From the NCBI RefSeq assembly GCF_000224415.1, contig NZ_AFXQ01000006.1, positions 84,366 through 148,365 of the forward strand: a DNA stretch of 64,000 nucleotides, given 5' to 3'. Under the pieces are notes generated by a model. The model was not told the origin of the DNA. It did no database searches and worked only from the letters and a program-made list of their open reading frames with translations. Each line of letters begins with the position of its first letter. Position 1 is the first letter of the stretch. Shown in pieces: positions 24,233 to 31,477 of this stretch. The DNA is from Citricoccus sp. CH26A (GTDB lineage Bacteria; Actinomycetota; Actinomycetes; Actinomycetales; Micrococcaceae). Position numbers and translations under genes: made by a program.

Positions 24233-24376
24233 TCGCGGACCCCGCGCCCAGTCCGGGACGCGCCCTTCCAGGGACGGCGGCAGGGCGGCGTCCACGGACT
24301 GACGGACCCACGCTCGGCGGGCCCTGCGGACCCGACGGCCAGAGGCCCGGAGGGACCGACGAAACCGGCGCAGCAT
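24155..24376 (-). CDS. Small single-span membrane protein, coupled to the sigma-like gene
   Basis: There are 73 residues from ATG 24376, which overlaps the stop codon of the sigma-like gene (TGATG), so translation is probably coupled. The N-terminal half is very arginine-rich (MLRRFRRSLRASGRRVRRARRAW). The C-terminal residues form one transmembrane helix (VLLSALAVVVLLGWLLLLALITL). A membrane partner encoded directly after a sigma-like factor suggests an anti-sigma or anchoring role, but there is no recognisable anti-sigma domain. Confidence 0.6.
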   Translation of the reverse strand: MLRRFRRSLRASGRRVRRARRAWVRQSVDAALPPSLEGRVPDWARGPRGRVLLSALAVVVLLGWLLLLALITL

Positions 24377-25200
24377 CACAGGTCCCCGGGGAACAGCTGG
24401 TCTTGGTCGGCGGCGGGCCAACCCTTGTATTGGAAGGCCCACGCTGCGGCGCGGGCCAGGACCCGGATCCGTGACCAGTACTGGCGGACGGTATTGCGCG
24501 GTGTCCCAGTGATGCGAGCCAGGGCGTGCGCGTCCACGGCCGTGACGCCCCCAGCGCGTTGGGCTGCGCCGAGGTACACCGGTGCGTGCCGGCCGATCGC
24601 GCTGGGCACGCTGGCTACCGTCGCCACGATGGACGGCGCGTCCTCGGGCGCCTCCAGTGCGGCGCGGATCACCTGCGCCAGGGCGACAACGTCACGGGAA
24701 AGGGACCGCAGGGAGTTGACGGAGACGCCGAGGGCTGCGCTGGCCGCCGTGGTGTCCCCGTCGTAGACCAGATGCAGGCGCAGAAAGGTCTCCACCCGTC
24801 CGGCGTCCATGCCGAGAGCATCCTGGACCAGGTGCAGCACGCCCAGCACCTGCCGGAGCTCGTCGGCGGCGTCCACGCGCCCGGTGTCGTCGTCCACGCA
24901 ACCATGGACGGCTGAGTCTCCTTGTGTGGCGGTGAGGGCTTCGAGACTGTCCGCTTTGCCGCCGTTGCACTGGGAGCCGTTGCTGGCGGTCTTGCGGTAG
25001 TAGTCATGGACCCGGCGCCGGGCCACCACGCGGCACAGGGTGGGCCAGTCCCCGCGGTCCGGGTCGAACTTCACCGTCTGGAGGGAGAGCCAGGTCTCTT
25101 GGAGCAGGTCGTCGATGTCGTGCGCCGGTCCGCCGTACTGGCGGACCATGGCGGTAATGACGGGGCGGAGGCGGTCGAGGTCTACCTGTGTCGTGGTCAT
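24376..25200 (-). CDS. Sigma-70-like protein encoded by the mobile element
   Basis: The protein has 274 residues. Residues about 10-75 match sigma region 2 (VITAMVRQYGGPAHDIDDLLQETWLSLQTVKFDPDRGDWPTLCRVVARRRVHDYYRK), including the DDLLQETW core-binding stretch. A longer middle part (about 80-210) is not typical of ECF factors. The end (AHALARITGTPRNTVRQYWSRIRVLARAAAW) resembles a region 4 helix-turn-helix. It could direct transcription of element genes. The start overlaps the stop of the upstream small gene (ATGA), placing it third in an operon with an HTH/replication-type protein. Confidence 0.7.
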   Translation of the reverse strand: MTTTQVDLDRLRPVITAMVRQYGGPAHDIDDLLQETWLSLQTVKFDPDRGDWPTLCRVVARRRVHDYYRKTASNGSQCNGGKADSLEALTATQGDSAVHGCVDDDTGRVDAADELRQVLGVLHLVQDALGMDAGRVETFLRLHLVYDGDTTAASAALGVSVNSLRSLSRDVVALAQVIRAALEAPEDAPSIVATVASVPSAIGRHAPVYLGAAQRAGGVTAVDAHALARITGTPRNTVRQYWSRIRVLARAAAWAFQYKGWPAADQDQLFPGDL

Positions 25201-25508
25201 CGGGTGGTCTCCTTCCGGATGGCCCGGACGATGTGCTGCTCGGCTGCGCGCTGAGCGCGTCGGGCGATGCTGAAGTGTTGGTTCGCGGCCCGGTCGAGAG
25301 CTCGCAGATCGCGGCTGGGGGTCCAGCAGCCGAGGCCCGTCATGCCGTGCCCGGCGAGGGCTTGCGCCTGGGCATCGGTGGCGGAGGTGTCCGCGGCGTT
25401 GAGGGTGTGCAGCAGGTCGCGGGTGCGGTGTTTCAGCGACTGGATCGGCAGGGGCGTGACGGTGGCCAGCAGCGGCGGCTGCATGGCTGGGGGCTTGTGG
25501 GTACTCAT
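25197..25508 (-). CDS. Small hypothetical protein of the island operon
   Basis: There are 103 residues from ATG 25508, overlapping the stop of the upstream gene by ATGA and overlapping the sigma-like gene downstream in the same way. It is rich in Ala, Gln and Arg (LKHRTRDLLHTLNAADTSATDAQAQALAGHG...RAANQHFSIARRAQRAAEQHIVRAIRKETTR) and predicted mostly helical. No known domain is recognised. The tight overlaps indicate it is a real, translationally coupled gene. Confidence 0.6.
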   Translation of the reverse strand: MSTHKPPAMQPPLLATVTPLPIQSLKHRTRDLLHTLNAADTSATDAQAQALAGHGMTGLGCWTPSRDLRALDRAANQHFSIARRAQRAAEQHIVRAIRKETTR

Positions 25509-26305
25509 GCCGCGGTTTCCTTCGGTTGCCACCCGCCGAGCGCGGCCGCGGTGATGACCTGACGGCGGACGGAGCAGTTCGGGCCGAGCTCGGCCGCGGC
25601 CTGTTCCATCAGGGCCAGGTGCTGCATCGGTCGGGCTTGGAGATAAGCACTTGCGGCTGCATAGATCTCCGTGTCGATTCCGTCTGCCGTCTGTGCGCCG
25701 AAGTTTTCCACAGGCGCTGGTGAGGGTGGCTGGGACTCAACCAGTTCCTCCTGCCTGTATTCCTCTAGTGGTTCCTCAGTCCTCATAGGGGGCACCGTTT
25801 CGGTGGGGCTCGACCCACCGTTTCGGTGGGGCTGCTGGGGCACCGTTTCGGTGGGGCTCAGGGGCACCATTTCGGCGGGGCTGCGTTGCGGTCTGGGGTC
25901 AGTCCTGTGGACAACTGCCCAGGTGGTGACGGGCCGCCCGGTGCCGCTTCGGGTGATCGTCGGGGTCGCCGTCGTGTTCGGGTCGAGGGTCAGGGCGTAT
26001 TCGGCTCGATTACCATGGCGCGCTGCGCCATTGGGGACGATGGCGCCTGCACGCTTCAGGCTGGCCGTTACCCGGCGGAACTGTTCGGCCGCGCTATCCG
26101 GGTTGGCTTCGGGATCGAGGCCGAGATGCCGGGCACCGACTTGCCAGCCACCGAAGTAGACCGGTGGCGTGCCGGCGTCCAAGGAAACCAGCGCCATGAA
26201 GGTCAGCAGACGGTGGTCGCGGTGGCCTAGGTGCTTCCAGTAGTGCGAGACCAGCAGCGCGTTGGAGGCACCCATCAGCCACGCTCCCGGGGCTCGCCGC
26301 GCCAC
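25505..26305 (-). CDS. Helix-turn-helix, replication-initiator-like protein
   Basis: The protein has 266 residues. The N-terminal region (VSHYWKHLGHRDHRLLTFMALVSLDAGTPPVYFGGWQVGARHLGLDPE...AEQFRRVTASLKRAGAIVPNGAARHGNRAEYALTL) looks like a winged-helix domain of the kind found in plasmid and integrative-element replication proteins. Residues about 135-185 are a low-complexity linker encoded by four DNA repeats. The C-terminal part is helical (YLQARPMQHLALMEQAAAELGPNCSVRRQVITAAALGGW). First gene of the overlapping operon with the 103-residue protein, the sigma-like protein and the membrane protein. The replication role is an inference from fold resemblance and the embedded iterons. Confidence 0.55.
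   Translation of the reverse strand: MARRAPGAWLMGASNALLVSHYWKHLGHRDHRLLTFMALVSLDAGTPPVYFGGWQVGARHLGLDPEANPDSAAEQFRRVTASLKRAGAIVPNGAARHGNRAEYALTLDPNTTATPTITRSGTGRPVTTWAVVHRTDPRPQRSPAEMVPLSPTETVPQQPHRNGGSSPTETVPPMRTEEPLEEYRQEELVESQPPSPAPVENFGAQTADGIDTEIYAAASAYLQARPMQHLALMEQAAAELGPNCSVRRQVITAAALGGWQPKETAA
25793..25882 (-). repeat. Four iteron-like 18-bp repeats with internal dyad, inside the HTH gene
   Basis: The unit CACCGTTTCGGTGGGGCT (plus strand) occurs at 25793-25810, 25816-25833 and 25841-25858, with a variant (two changes) at 25865-25882. Start-to-start spacing is 23, 25 and 24. Each unit holds the dyad CACCG-TTT-CGGTG. Because the spacings are not all multiples of three, the same DNA is read as SPTETVP in two repeats but as PHRNGG in another, while the bases stay identical. 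Conservation is therefore of DNA, not protein, as expected for protein-binding iterons or an origin. Confidence 0.75.
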
Positions 26306-26318
26306 GGCGGGGACGCGG

Positions 26319-26570
26319 TCACGCCGTCACCCCCAAAATGCCGAGAGCCACGACGACGGCGTCGAGGTCGTCGCGTAGGTCACGAGCTGCGGCGAGGCTG
26401 TGCCCACCGGCGGCATCCTCCCGGACCACCACCTCCACGTCCCGGTTCGGCGTCCAAATGGAGTAAACCTCCCCGGACTGGGGGCCGTAAGCGATCCGGC
26501 CGCCCGGGTCCAGGGTGAACCCGGCTGGCGGGTCGATACACGGAAAATCGCTCGCGCTAGAATGGGTCAT
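26319..26570 (-). CDS. Small hypothetical protein
   Basis: The protein has 83 residues, ending 13 bases before the start of the HTH/replication-type gene, so probably in the same transcript. The sequence (PPAGFTLDPGGRIAYGPQSGEVYSIWTPNRDVEVVVREDAAGGHSLAAARDLRDDLDAVVVALG) has a beta-rich first half and a C-terminal helix, and resembles small accessory proteins of actinobacterial elements. No function can be assigned. Confidence 0.5.
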   Translation of the reverse strand: MTHSSASDFPCIDPPAGFTLDPGGRIAYGPQSGEVYSIWTPNRDVEVVVREDAAGGHSLAAARDLRDDLDAVVVALGILGVTA

Positions 26571-26710
26571 GGATCCTGACTCCTGAAAAGTGGCTGGTTC
26601 CGAAGGGCGTTCGCAGGTCTCCCCAGACGTGTGCGAACGCCCTTTCTCGTGCTTTCGGCTCTTGCCGCTTCGTTAGCCGCGACATGCTCTGCCGCCGGTT
26701 CTCTATGCCC

Positions 26711-26917
26711 TCAGACACTCCTAGGTTCTCCGGCCAGAAAAGCCTCAAGCTCAGACCGGCTGACAAGCTTCTTTCTGCCTAGCTGCAGCACGCGCACGGG
26801 GAACTCGCCGCGCGCGGCCAGCTCGTAGGCCGTGCTTTTCCCGATGCCGAGCACGCGGCCGGCATAGGGAAGGCTTACTGTCTGCTGTTCGGGGCGTGCC
26901 GTACTTTCGATGCTCAT
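26711..26917 (-). CDS. Excisionase-type helix-turn-helix protein
   Basis: There are 68 residues with a MerR-like winged HTH of the excisionase type: TVSLPYAGRVLGIGKSTAYELAARGEFPVRVLQLGRKKLVSRSELEAFLAG. This pattern (a helix, GxGxSTxYELxxxGxxP, then a wing with arginine and lysine) is characteristic of Xis/AlpA-like directionality factors. It is divergent from the XRE-regulator/integrase pair across about 115 bases, a normal arrangement for controlling integration versus excision. Confidence 0.85.
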   Translation of the reverse strand: MSIESTARPEQQTVSLPYAGRVLGIGKSTAYELAARGEFPVRVLQLGRKKLVSRSELEAFLAGEPRSV

Positions 26918-27032
26918 TGCGTCTCCATTCGATTTAGGAATGTCGAAAACCGTCTCTGCACTTCAAATCGTAATCTCTCATCCCGACTGCGGTCAAGGGC
27001 TTTCGTATGTCATTTCGTAGTACTGTGTCCGA
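26918..27032. promoter_or_regulatory. Divergent control region between xis and the regulator/integrase operon
   Basis: The region is AT-richer than its surroundings and must contain both promoters. TACTGT at 27021-27026 stands 6 bases before ATG 27033, so the regulator is probably translated from a leaderless message. The imperfect repeats TTTCGTATGTC (27001) and ATTTCGTAGTA (27012) could be operator half-sites for the regulator. Confidence 0.5.
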
Positions 27033-27695
27033 ATGGCACTACTGACAGATGAAGGCATCGGCCGCGCTATTCAGGCTGGCAGGCAGCGTTTGGGGATCCT
27101 TCAATCGGAACTGTCTGAGCGCCTGGCGATTCAGGGGCTGGTCTGGTCTCAGGCCACGATCTCCAAAGTCGAGCGAGGGGACAGGCCGGTTAGGGCCACC
27201 GAGATTCCGGCCATTGCGCAAGCTCTAGACATGGACGTGTCGGATCTATTCACGCCATGGGAAAGTGGCCTCCAACTCCGCTTGCAGGAAGCGACCAAGC
27301 AAGTGCATCAACTCGATCAAGAACTCAAAGAGATCGGGGAGGAGTACATCCGCGTGAAAGCAAAGATGCGGGAAGTTGACGCAGCTCTCGGGACGGCGGG
27401 CGATCGCGCACAGGCGCTTCGTCTGCTGATCGATTTCACCCATGGCGCGACAAACGTCGAATGGGTCTCGTGGAGCGCTGAGGCGCTCGTGTCCTACTGG
27501 ACCAATGCCTTCCAGCCCCCGCTGGACCTCGGGGAGCTTGCTGCGCAGTTGGGTGAGCACCGCGTTGGATCAGTGGATCAAGACAGGGTCATTGACCTCG
27601 AGAAGATATTTCCTCATGTGAGATTCGGTCACTCCGGCAAGGACGACGTCACGGATGAAAATCAAGATCTGATCGCGGGTCGGAGGAAGTCATGA
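27033..27695 (+). CDS. XRE-family regulator with coiled coil, upstream of the integrase
   Basis: The protein has 220 residues. Residues about 8-70 form a helix-turn-helix of the XRE type (GRAIQAGRQRLGILQSELSERLAIQGLVWSQATISKVERGDRPVRATEIPAIAQALDM). Residues about 78-125 are a coiled coil (LQLRLQEATKQVHQLDQELKEIGEEYIRVKAKMREVDAAL) likely to mediate dimerisation. The C-terminal part has no known domain. The stop overlaps the integrase start (ATGA), so it is translationally coupled to it. Likely the repressor or switch regulator of the element. It has lower GC than the host core. Confidence 0.75.
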   Translation: MALLTDEGIGRAIQAGRQRLGILQSELSERLAIQGLVWSQATISKVERGDRPVRATEIPAIAQALDMDVSDLFTPWESGLQLRLQEATKQVHQLDQELKEIGEEYIRVKAKMREVDAALGTAGDRAQALRLLIDFTHGATNVEWVSWSAEALVSYWTNAFQPPLDLGELAAQLGEHRVGSVDQDRVIDLEKIFPHVRFGHSGKDDVTDENQDLIAGRRKS

Positions 27696-29002
27696 AGGGG
27701 CACGTGTGGAAGCGGTGCCCGTGCCAACCGGAGGAGTTGCCTCGGGGACGGGACGGGCGACCGCTGGCGTGCAAGCGGCGTCACGGTACCTGGTCGTACA
27801 GGTTGGATGCCGGCCCGGATCCGGTGACGGGGAAGCGACGACGGCCTTCCAAGGGCGGCTATGTAACTCGTGAGGAAGCCGAAGCAGCGCTGTCAGACGC
27901 CATGGCCGCGGTGGGGGCCGGCACCTGGACGGATGACCAGCGGCAGACCGTGGGGGAGTACCTGGACCGTTGGCTGACGCGGAAAGCAGCGGGGCTGAAG
28001 CCCACAACGGTGGACACCTACCGGTCGCACATCGAGCTGCACATTCGGCCGGAGCTTGGCCGACTGAAGCTGCGCGACCTCCGGCCCGAGCACGTCTACG
28101 CCATGCTCCAAACCGTAGCGGAGGGCCGGAGCGCGGCCATGGTGCACCGCGTGCGGGCCACGCTGCGCACGGCGCTGGCGGCTGCCGTGAAGGAACGTTT
28201 GCTGTCGTGGAATCCGGCCAGAGATCTCGACATGCCGCGGGAGGCGCGAAAGAGGGTCGAGCCATGGACGCCGGAGGAGACCGGAGCGTTCCTGGACGCG
28301 GTGGCCGGGGACCGGCTGGCGGCGCTCTTCCATGTCGTGGCGTACCTCGGGTTGCGGCGGGGAGAGGCGCTGGGGCTGCGCTGGGATGACGTCGATCTGG
28401 TGCGCCGCCGGGTCGTCATCCGTCAGCAGGTCGTCCAGATGAACCTTCAGTCGGTCGAGGCTAGCTGTCAGTACTGCGGAGAAGCGCACCCGGGGATCGG
28501 GATCACGGAGCCGAAGACGGACGACAGCGCGGCCGTGGTGCACCTGGATGCCGGGACCGTGTCTGTGCTGCTGTCCCAGCAGCTGGCGCAGGGCGAGGAG
28601 CGGGAGGCATGGGGGGACGCATACCGGGACCACGGGCTGGTGTTCGCCCGGGAGGACGGTGCGCCGATCCGGCCGAGTTGGCTCACTGCGCGGTTCTTGG
28701 AGCTTCAGGAGGGTGTGACCGTCCCTGTGAGCGCGGAGGACCCGGAAGGCACTCAGCGGCCGCTCAGGCGCGTCCGGCTGCATGATCTGCGGCACGGCAC
28801 GGCGTCCCTGATGATCGCGGCCGGCGTGGACGTGGCCGTGGTGTCCAAGGTGCTGCGCCATTCGACGATCAAGCTCACCGTGGACACGTACGGACACCTG
28901 CTGCCGGGGGTCGGCGAGGCCGCCGCGGAGCAGCGCGCAGGCATGATCCCGCGGGCGGCGTCTCGCACCGATGGCCACAGTTCGGCCAAGAATGGGGCCT
29001 AA
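27692..29002 (+). CDS. Tyrosine recombinase/integrase
   Basis: The protein has 436 residues. The N-terminal part has a zinc-like and arm-binding region (WKRCPCQPEELPRGRDGRPLACKRRHGTW), then a SAM-like core-binding domain (VGEYLDRWLTRKAAGLKPTTVDTYRSHIELHI). The catalytic domain shows Arg in YLGLRRGEALGLRWDDVD, HDLRHG, LRHSTIKLT (His) and the nucleophile Tyr in VDTYGHLL. It would integrate the island at tRNA-Ser(TGA). Its terminator region is interrupted at 29040, and a related integrase 3' end lies beside the tRNA at 33707-33786, so the gene has been separated from its attachment site. Confidence 0.93.
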   Translation: MKGHVWKRCPCQPEELPRGRDGRPLACKRRHGTWSYRLDAGPDPVTGKRRRPSKGGYVTREEAEAALSDAMAAVGAGTWTDDQRQTVGEYLDRWLTRKAAGLKPTTVDTYRSHIELHIRPELGRLKLRDLRPEHVYAMLQTVAEGRSAAMVHRVRATLRTALAAAVKERLLSWNPARDLDMPREARKRVEPWTPEETGAFLDAVAGDRLAALFHVVAYLGLRRGEALGLRWDDVDLVRRRVVIRQQVVQMNLQSVEASCQYCGEAHPGIGITEPKTDDSAAVVHLDAGTVSVLLSQQLAQGEEREAWGDAYRDHGLVFAREDGAPIRPSWLTARFLELQEGVTVPVSAEDPEGTQRPLRRVRLHDLRHGTASLMIAAGVDVAVVSKVLRHSTIKLTVDTYGHLLPGVGEAAAEQRAGMIPRAASRTDGHSSAKNGA

Positions 29003-29040
29003 TCGGCCTCGGAGACAAGGGAAGAGGCCCCGCTGAGCGG
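28922..29040 (+). repeat. Integrase 3'-end homology, left copy
   Basis: The 119 bases are about 88% identical (14 differences by hand count) to 33707-33825. They cover the last 27 codons of the integrase and the left arm of its terminator, and the match stops abruptly at 29040 in the middle of the hairpin. Confidence 0.85.
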
Positions 29041-29170
29041 AGCATTCAGGTCCCACGCTAACGCCCGTCGACTTCTCGCGCCCGATGGGGACTGGCTTGG
29101 CTGAGCATCCACGACGAGTGGGCCTATACCGGCCGACACTGGCCGATCCACGCAGCACCCTACCGAGGTG

Positions 29171-29920
29171 CTACAACCGCTGCACGCGGCGGCCGATTTC
29201 CTTCGCAGCGTCGACTACCAGGGGTGCGAACTCCAGGCAGCGTTCCCTGGTCATCCGACTGCTCGGGCCTGAGACAGACAGGGCGCCGAGGGGGATGCCC
29301 TCCGAGCCCACCAGGGGCGCGCCGACCGAACTGATTCCCTCAAACAGTCCACTGCTGTTGAGGGAAAACCCCTCTTTGCGGACCTGACGCACCCGGTCGA
29401 GCACCGCGTGGCGGTCGGTGAGGGTCTGCGGCGTGCGGGGCGCCAGCGACCCTTCGAGGATGTTGTCGATCTCTTCGTCAGGTAGGGCGGACAGGAAGGC
29501 GAGCCCGGTGGCCGCGGCGTGGTATGGGATGACAGTACCCAGCGGGAAGAACGCCCTGAGCTCATGCGGGGAGTCGAGGCGTTCAATGAGCACCAAATGC
29601 CCGGCCTCCTGTGCCACGAGATGGACCGTTTCCTTCGTCTGCAATTGCAGACGGTTCATGCTCTCGAGCGCCATCTCCCGCAGCGTGGTGTCCACCGAGA
29701 CCCCGCGCCCCAGCCAAGCGAAGTGCGGCGTCAGGGACCAGGCCAGCGAAGGCGCCGGTGCCTGCGTCGCCCACCCGCCTTCCTGAAGCGTGCGCAATAA
29801 CCGCAGCGCCGTGGCCTTGGACATGTCCAGCCGTCGAGCCAGCTCGGACAGGCCCAGCGGACCTGCTGCTGCCAGATCTTCGACCAGCCCGAGCGCGGCC
29901 GAAACACTGTGGGTCGCCAT
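29171..29920 (-). CDS. IclR-family transcriptional regulator
   Basis: The protein has 249 residues. The N-terminal winged HTH (ALGLVEDLAAAGPLGLSELARRLDMSKATALRLLRTLQEGGWATQ) precedes the IclR effector-binding domain (LVLIERLDSPHELRAFFPLGTVIPYHAAATGLAFLSALPDEEI ... GISSVGAPLVGSEGIPLGALSVSGPSSRMT). The gene is divergent from the transporter/CoA-transferase/crotonase operon across 140 bases that contain a perfect inverted repeat, so it is very likely its local regulator responding to the imported acid or a CoA derivative. Confidence 0.9.
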   Translation of the reverse strand: MATHSVSAALGLVEDLAAAGPLGLSELARRLDMSKATALRLLRTLQEGGWATQAPAPSLAWSLTPHFAWLGRGVSVDTTLREMALESMNRLQLQTKETVHLVAQEAGHLVLIERLDSPHELRAFFPLGTVIPYHAAATGLAFLSALPDEEIDNILEGSLAPRTPQTLTDRHAVLDRVRQVRKEGFSLNSSGLFEGISSVGAPLVGSEGIPLGALSVSGPSSRMTRERCLEFAPLVVDAAKEIGRRVQRL

Positions 29921-30013
29921 GCGTGACTCTCTTCCCGGAGGTCCGCAAACTCGGCCTCCATCTGGTCTGTTGACCGACTCACGAATGTGATCTAGGTTAC
30001 TCGGTGTCAGTCA

Positions 30014-30040
30014 GTGAACCGTTGGTTCACCTAGTGAACC
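30014..30040. promoter_or_regulatory. Probable IclR-type operator
   Basis: GTGAACC (30014-30020), GTT, then GGTTCAC (30024-30030) is a perfect 7-bp inverted repeat with a 3-base spacer. A third half-site GTGAACC follows at 30034-30040. It lies just before the transporter start, in the divergent region controlled by the IclR-type gene. Confidence 0.65.
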
Positions 30041-30060
30041 ACAAGGAAGGAGGGGCGGCA

Positions 30061-31437
30061 ATGGAGGTTTCCTTCGCGGCCATCCTGATTTTTGTGGCGG
30101 TCTTCGTGGTCGCCACTCTGCGCAAGGTCCATTTGGGCGTCATCATGCTGGCCGCGGCTGCCGGGGTGGGCATCTGGATGGGCGGCATGGGCCTCGACGA
30201 GGTCATCGATGGCTTCCCCGTCTCGCTGCTCATCCTCTTGGCCGGTGTCACCTACTTCTTCGCCATCGCTCAGGCCAACGGGACCGTCGACCGCCTCATC
30301 GACGCCGTCATCGCCCGGGTCGGCGACCGCGCCGCCGTGCTGCCCTTCGCCATGTTCGCCCTCACCACTGGCATCGCCGCCATGGGCGCGCCTTTGGCCG
30401 GCCTGGTCATGTTGCCGATCGCCATGCCGCTGGCCAAGAAATACGGGATTGACCGGGCCCTGATGGGCCTCGCCGTCGGCTCGGGCATCAGCGCCGGCGG
30501 GTTCGCACCCACCAGCCTCTTCGGCATCGTCACCTACGGGACCGCCCATTCAGTGGGGATCCCGCTGAATCCCTTGGTGCTGTTCGCCATCGCCCTCGCC
30601 TTCAACCTAGTGCTCACGGTGGCGGCCTTCTTCATGTTCGGCGGCCTTCGGCTTCTCAGATCCGCCCCGCGCATCGACCCGGATGCGACCCCGCGCCCGG
30701 GCCTTGCCGGTAAGTCACCACTGCCGCAGCACCCTTTCGAGAAGGAACAGTTTGCCGCCCGGTCCCAGTCCGTGACCACGGCACTGCTGGAACGCGAAGC
30801 TCAGGCACCAGCGCCCAAGACCCGGATGAGCGTCGCCCAGATCGCCACCATCCTGTGCATGGTCGGCCTGGTGGTCAGCGTCATCGTGGTCGCCATGATG
30901 GGCATGGACCCGGACATCGGGATCCTGTGCTTCGTCTTCGCCACCGTGCTCGCCCTCATCGACCCGCAAACCGGCAAGGGCGCCGTCGCCAAGATCGACT
31001 GGTCCACCATCCTCATGGTCGGTGGCATCATCACCTTCGTCGGCGTGCTGCAGCACGTGGGCGCCGTGGACATGCTCGGCGAAACCGCCAGCCAGATCGG
31101 CGCGCCGCTCATCGCCGCCTTCGTGATCTGCTTCATCGGGGCACTCGTCTCCGCGTTTGCCTCCACCACCGGCATGCTGGCCGCCCTGGTGCCACTGGCC
31201 ATCCCGCTGGTGTCCGGCGGGGACCTTGCCGGTTGGGCCGTCATCGCGGCCCTGGGCGTGTGCTCCTCCATCGTGGACGTCTCCCCGTTCTCGACCGTCG
31301 GCGCCACCGTGGTAGCCACGGTCGATGAGGTCGAGCGCCCCCGCATCACCAACATCCTGACCAAGTGGGGGCTGTCCATGGTCCTCGTGGGTCCGCTCAT
31401 GCTGATCGGCACCCTGGTCCTCCCCTCGGCGTTCTGA
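30061..31437 (+). CDS. MatC-type dicarboxylate/organic-acid transporter
   Basis: There are 458 residues from ATG 30061, preceded by AAGGAGG; the upstream GTG at 30004 would place the operator inside the gene and is rejected. Eleven or twelve membrane helices are apparent, in two halves joined by a hydrophilic loop (about 205-265). The N-terminal half (VHLGVIMLAAAAGVGIWMGGMGLDEVIDGFPVSLLILLAGVTYFFAIAQANGTVDRL) matches the MatC_N domain of malonate/dicarboxylate carriers. The C-terminal half resembles the CitMHS/ion-transporter superfamily (SSIVDVSPFSTVGATVVA). It likely imports a small dicarboxylate that is then activated by the adjacent CoA transferase. Confidence 0.85.
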   Translation: MEVSFAAILIFVAVFVVATLRKVHLGVIMLAAAAGVGIWMGGMGLDEVIDGFPVSLLILLAGVTYFFAIAQANGTVDRLIDAVIARVGDRAAVLPFAMFALTTGIAAMGAPLAGLVMLPIAMPLAKKYGIDRALMGLAVGSGISAGGFAPTSLFGIVTYGTAHSVGIPLNPLVLFAIALAFNLVLTVAAFFMFGGLRLLRSAPRIDPDATPRPGLAGKSPLPQHPFEKEQFAARSQSVTTALLEREAQAPAPKTRMSVAQIATILCMVGLVVSVIVVAMMGMDPDIGILCFVFATVLALIDPQTGKGAVAKIDWSTILMVGGIITFVGVLQHVGAVDMLGETASQIGAPLIAAFVICFIGALVSAFASTTGMLAALVPLAIPLVSGGDLAGWAVIAALGVCSSIVDVSPFSTVGATVVATVDEVERPRITNILTKWGLSMVLVGPLMLIGTLVLPSAF

Positions 31438-31477
31438 TGCCGGCTCCAATAACCACACCCACCCGAAGGAGACCGTC

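Noticed and set aside
25793..25882. CRISPR array
   Set aside because: The period is only 23-25 bases with 5-8 base gaps and no cas genes; it fits iterons better.
30004..30060. Upstream GTG start for the transporter
   Set aside because: It would translate through the inverted-repeat operator and has no ribosome-binding site, whereas ATG 30061 has AAGGAGG at the right distance.
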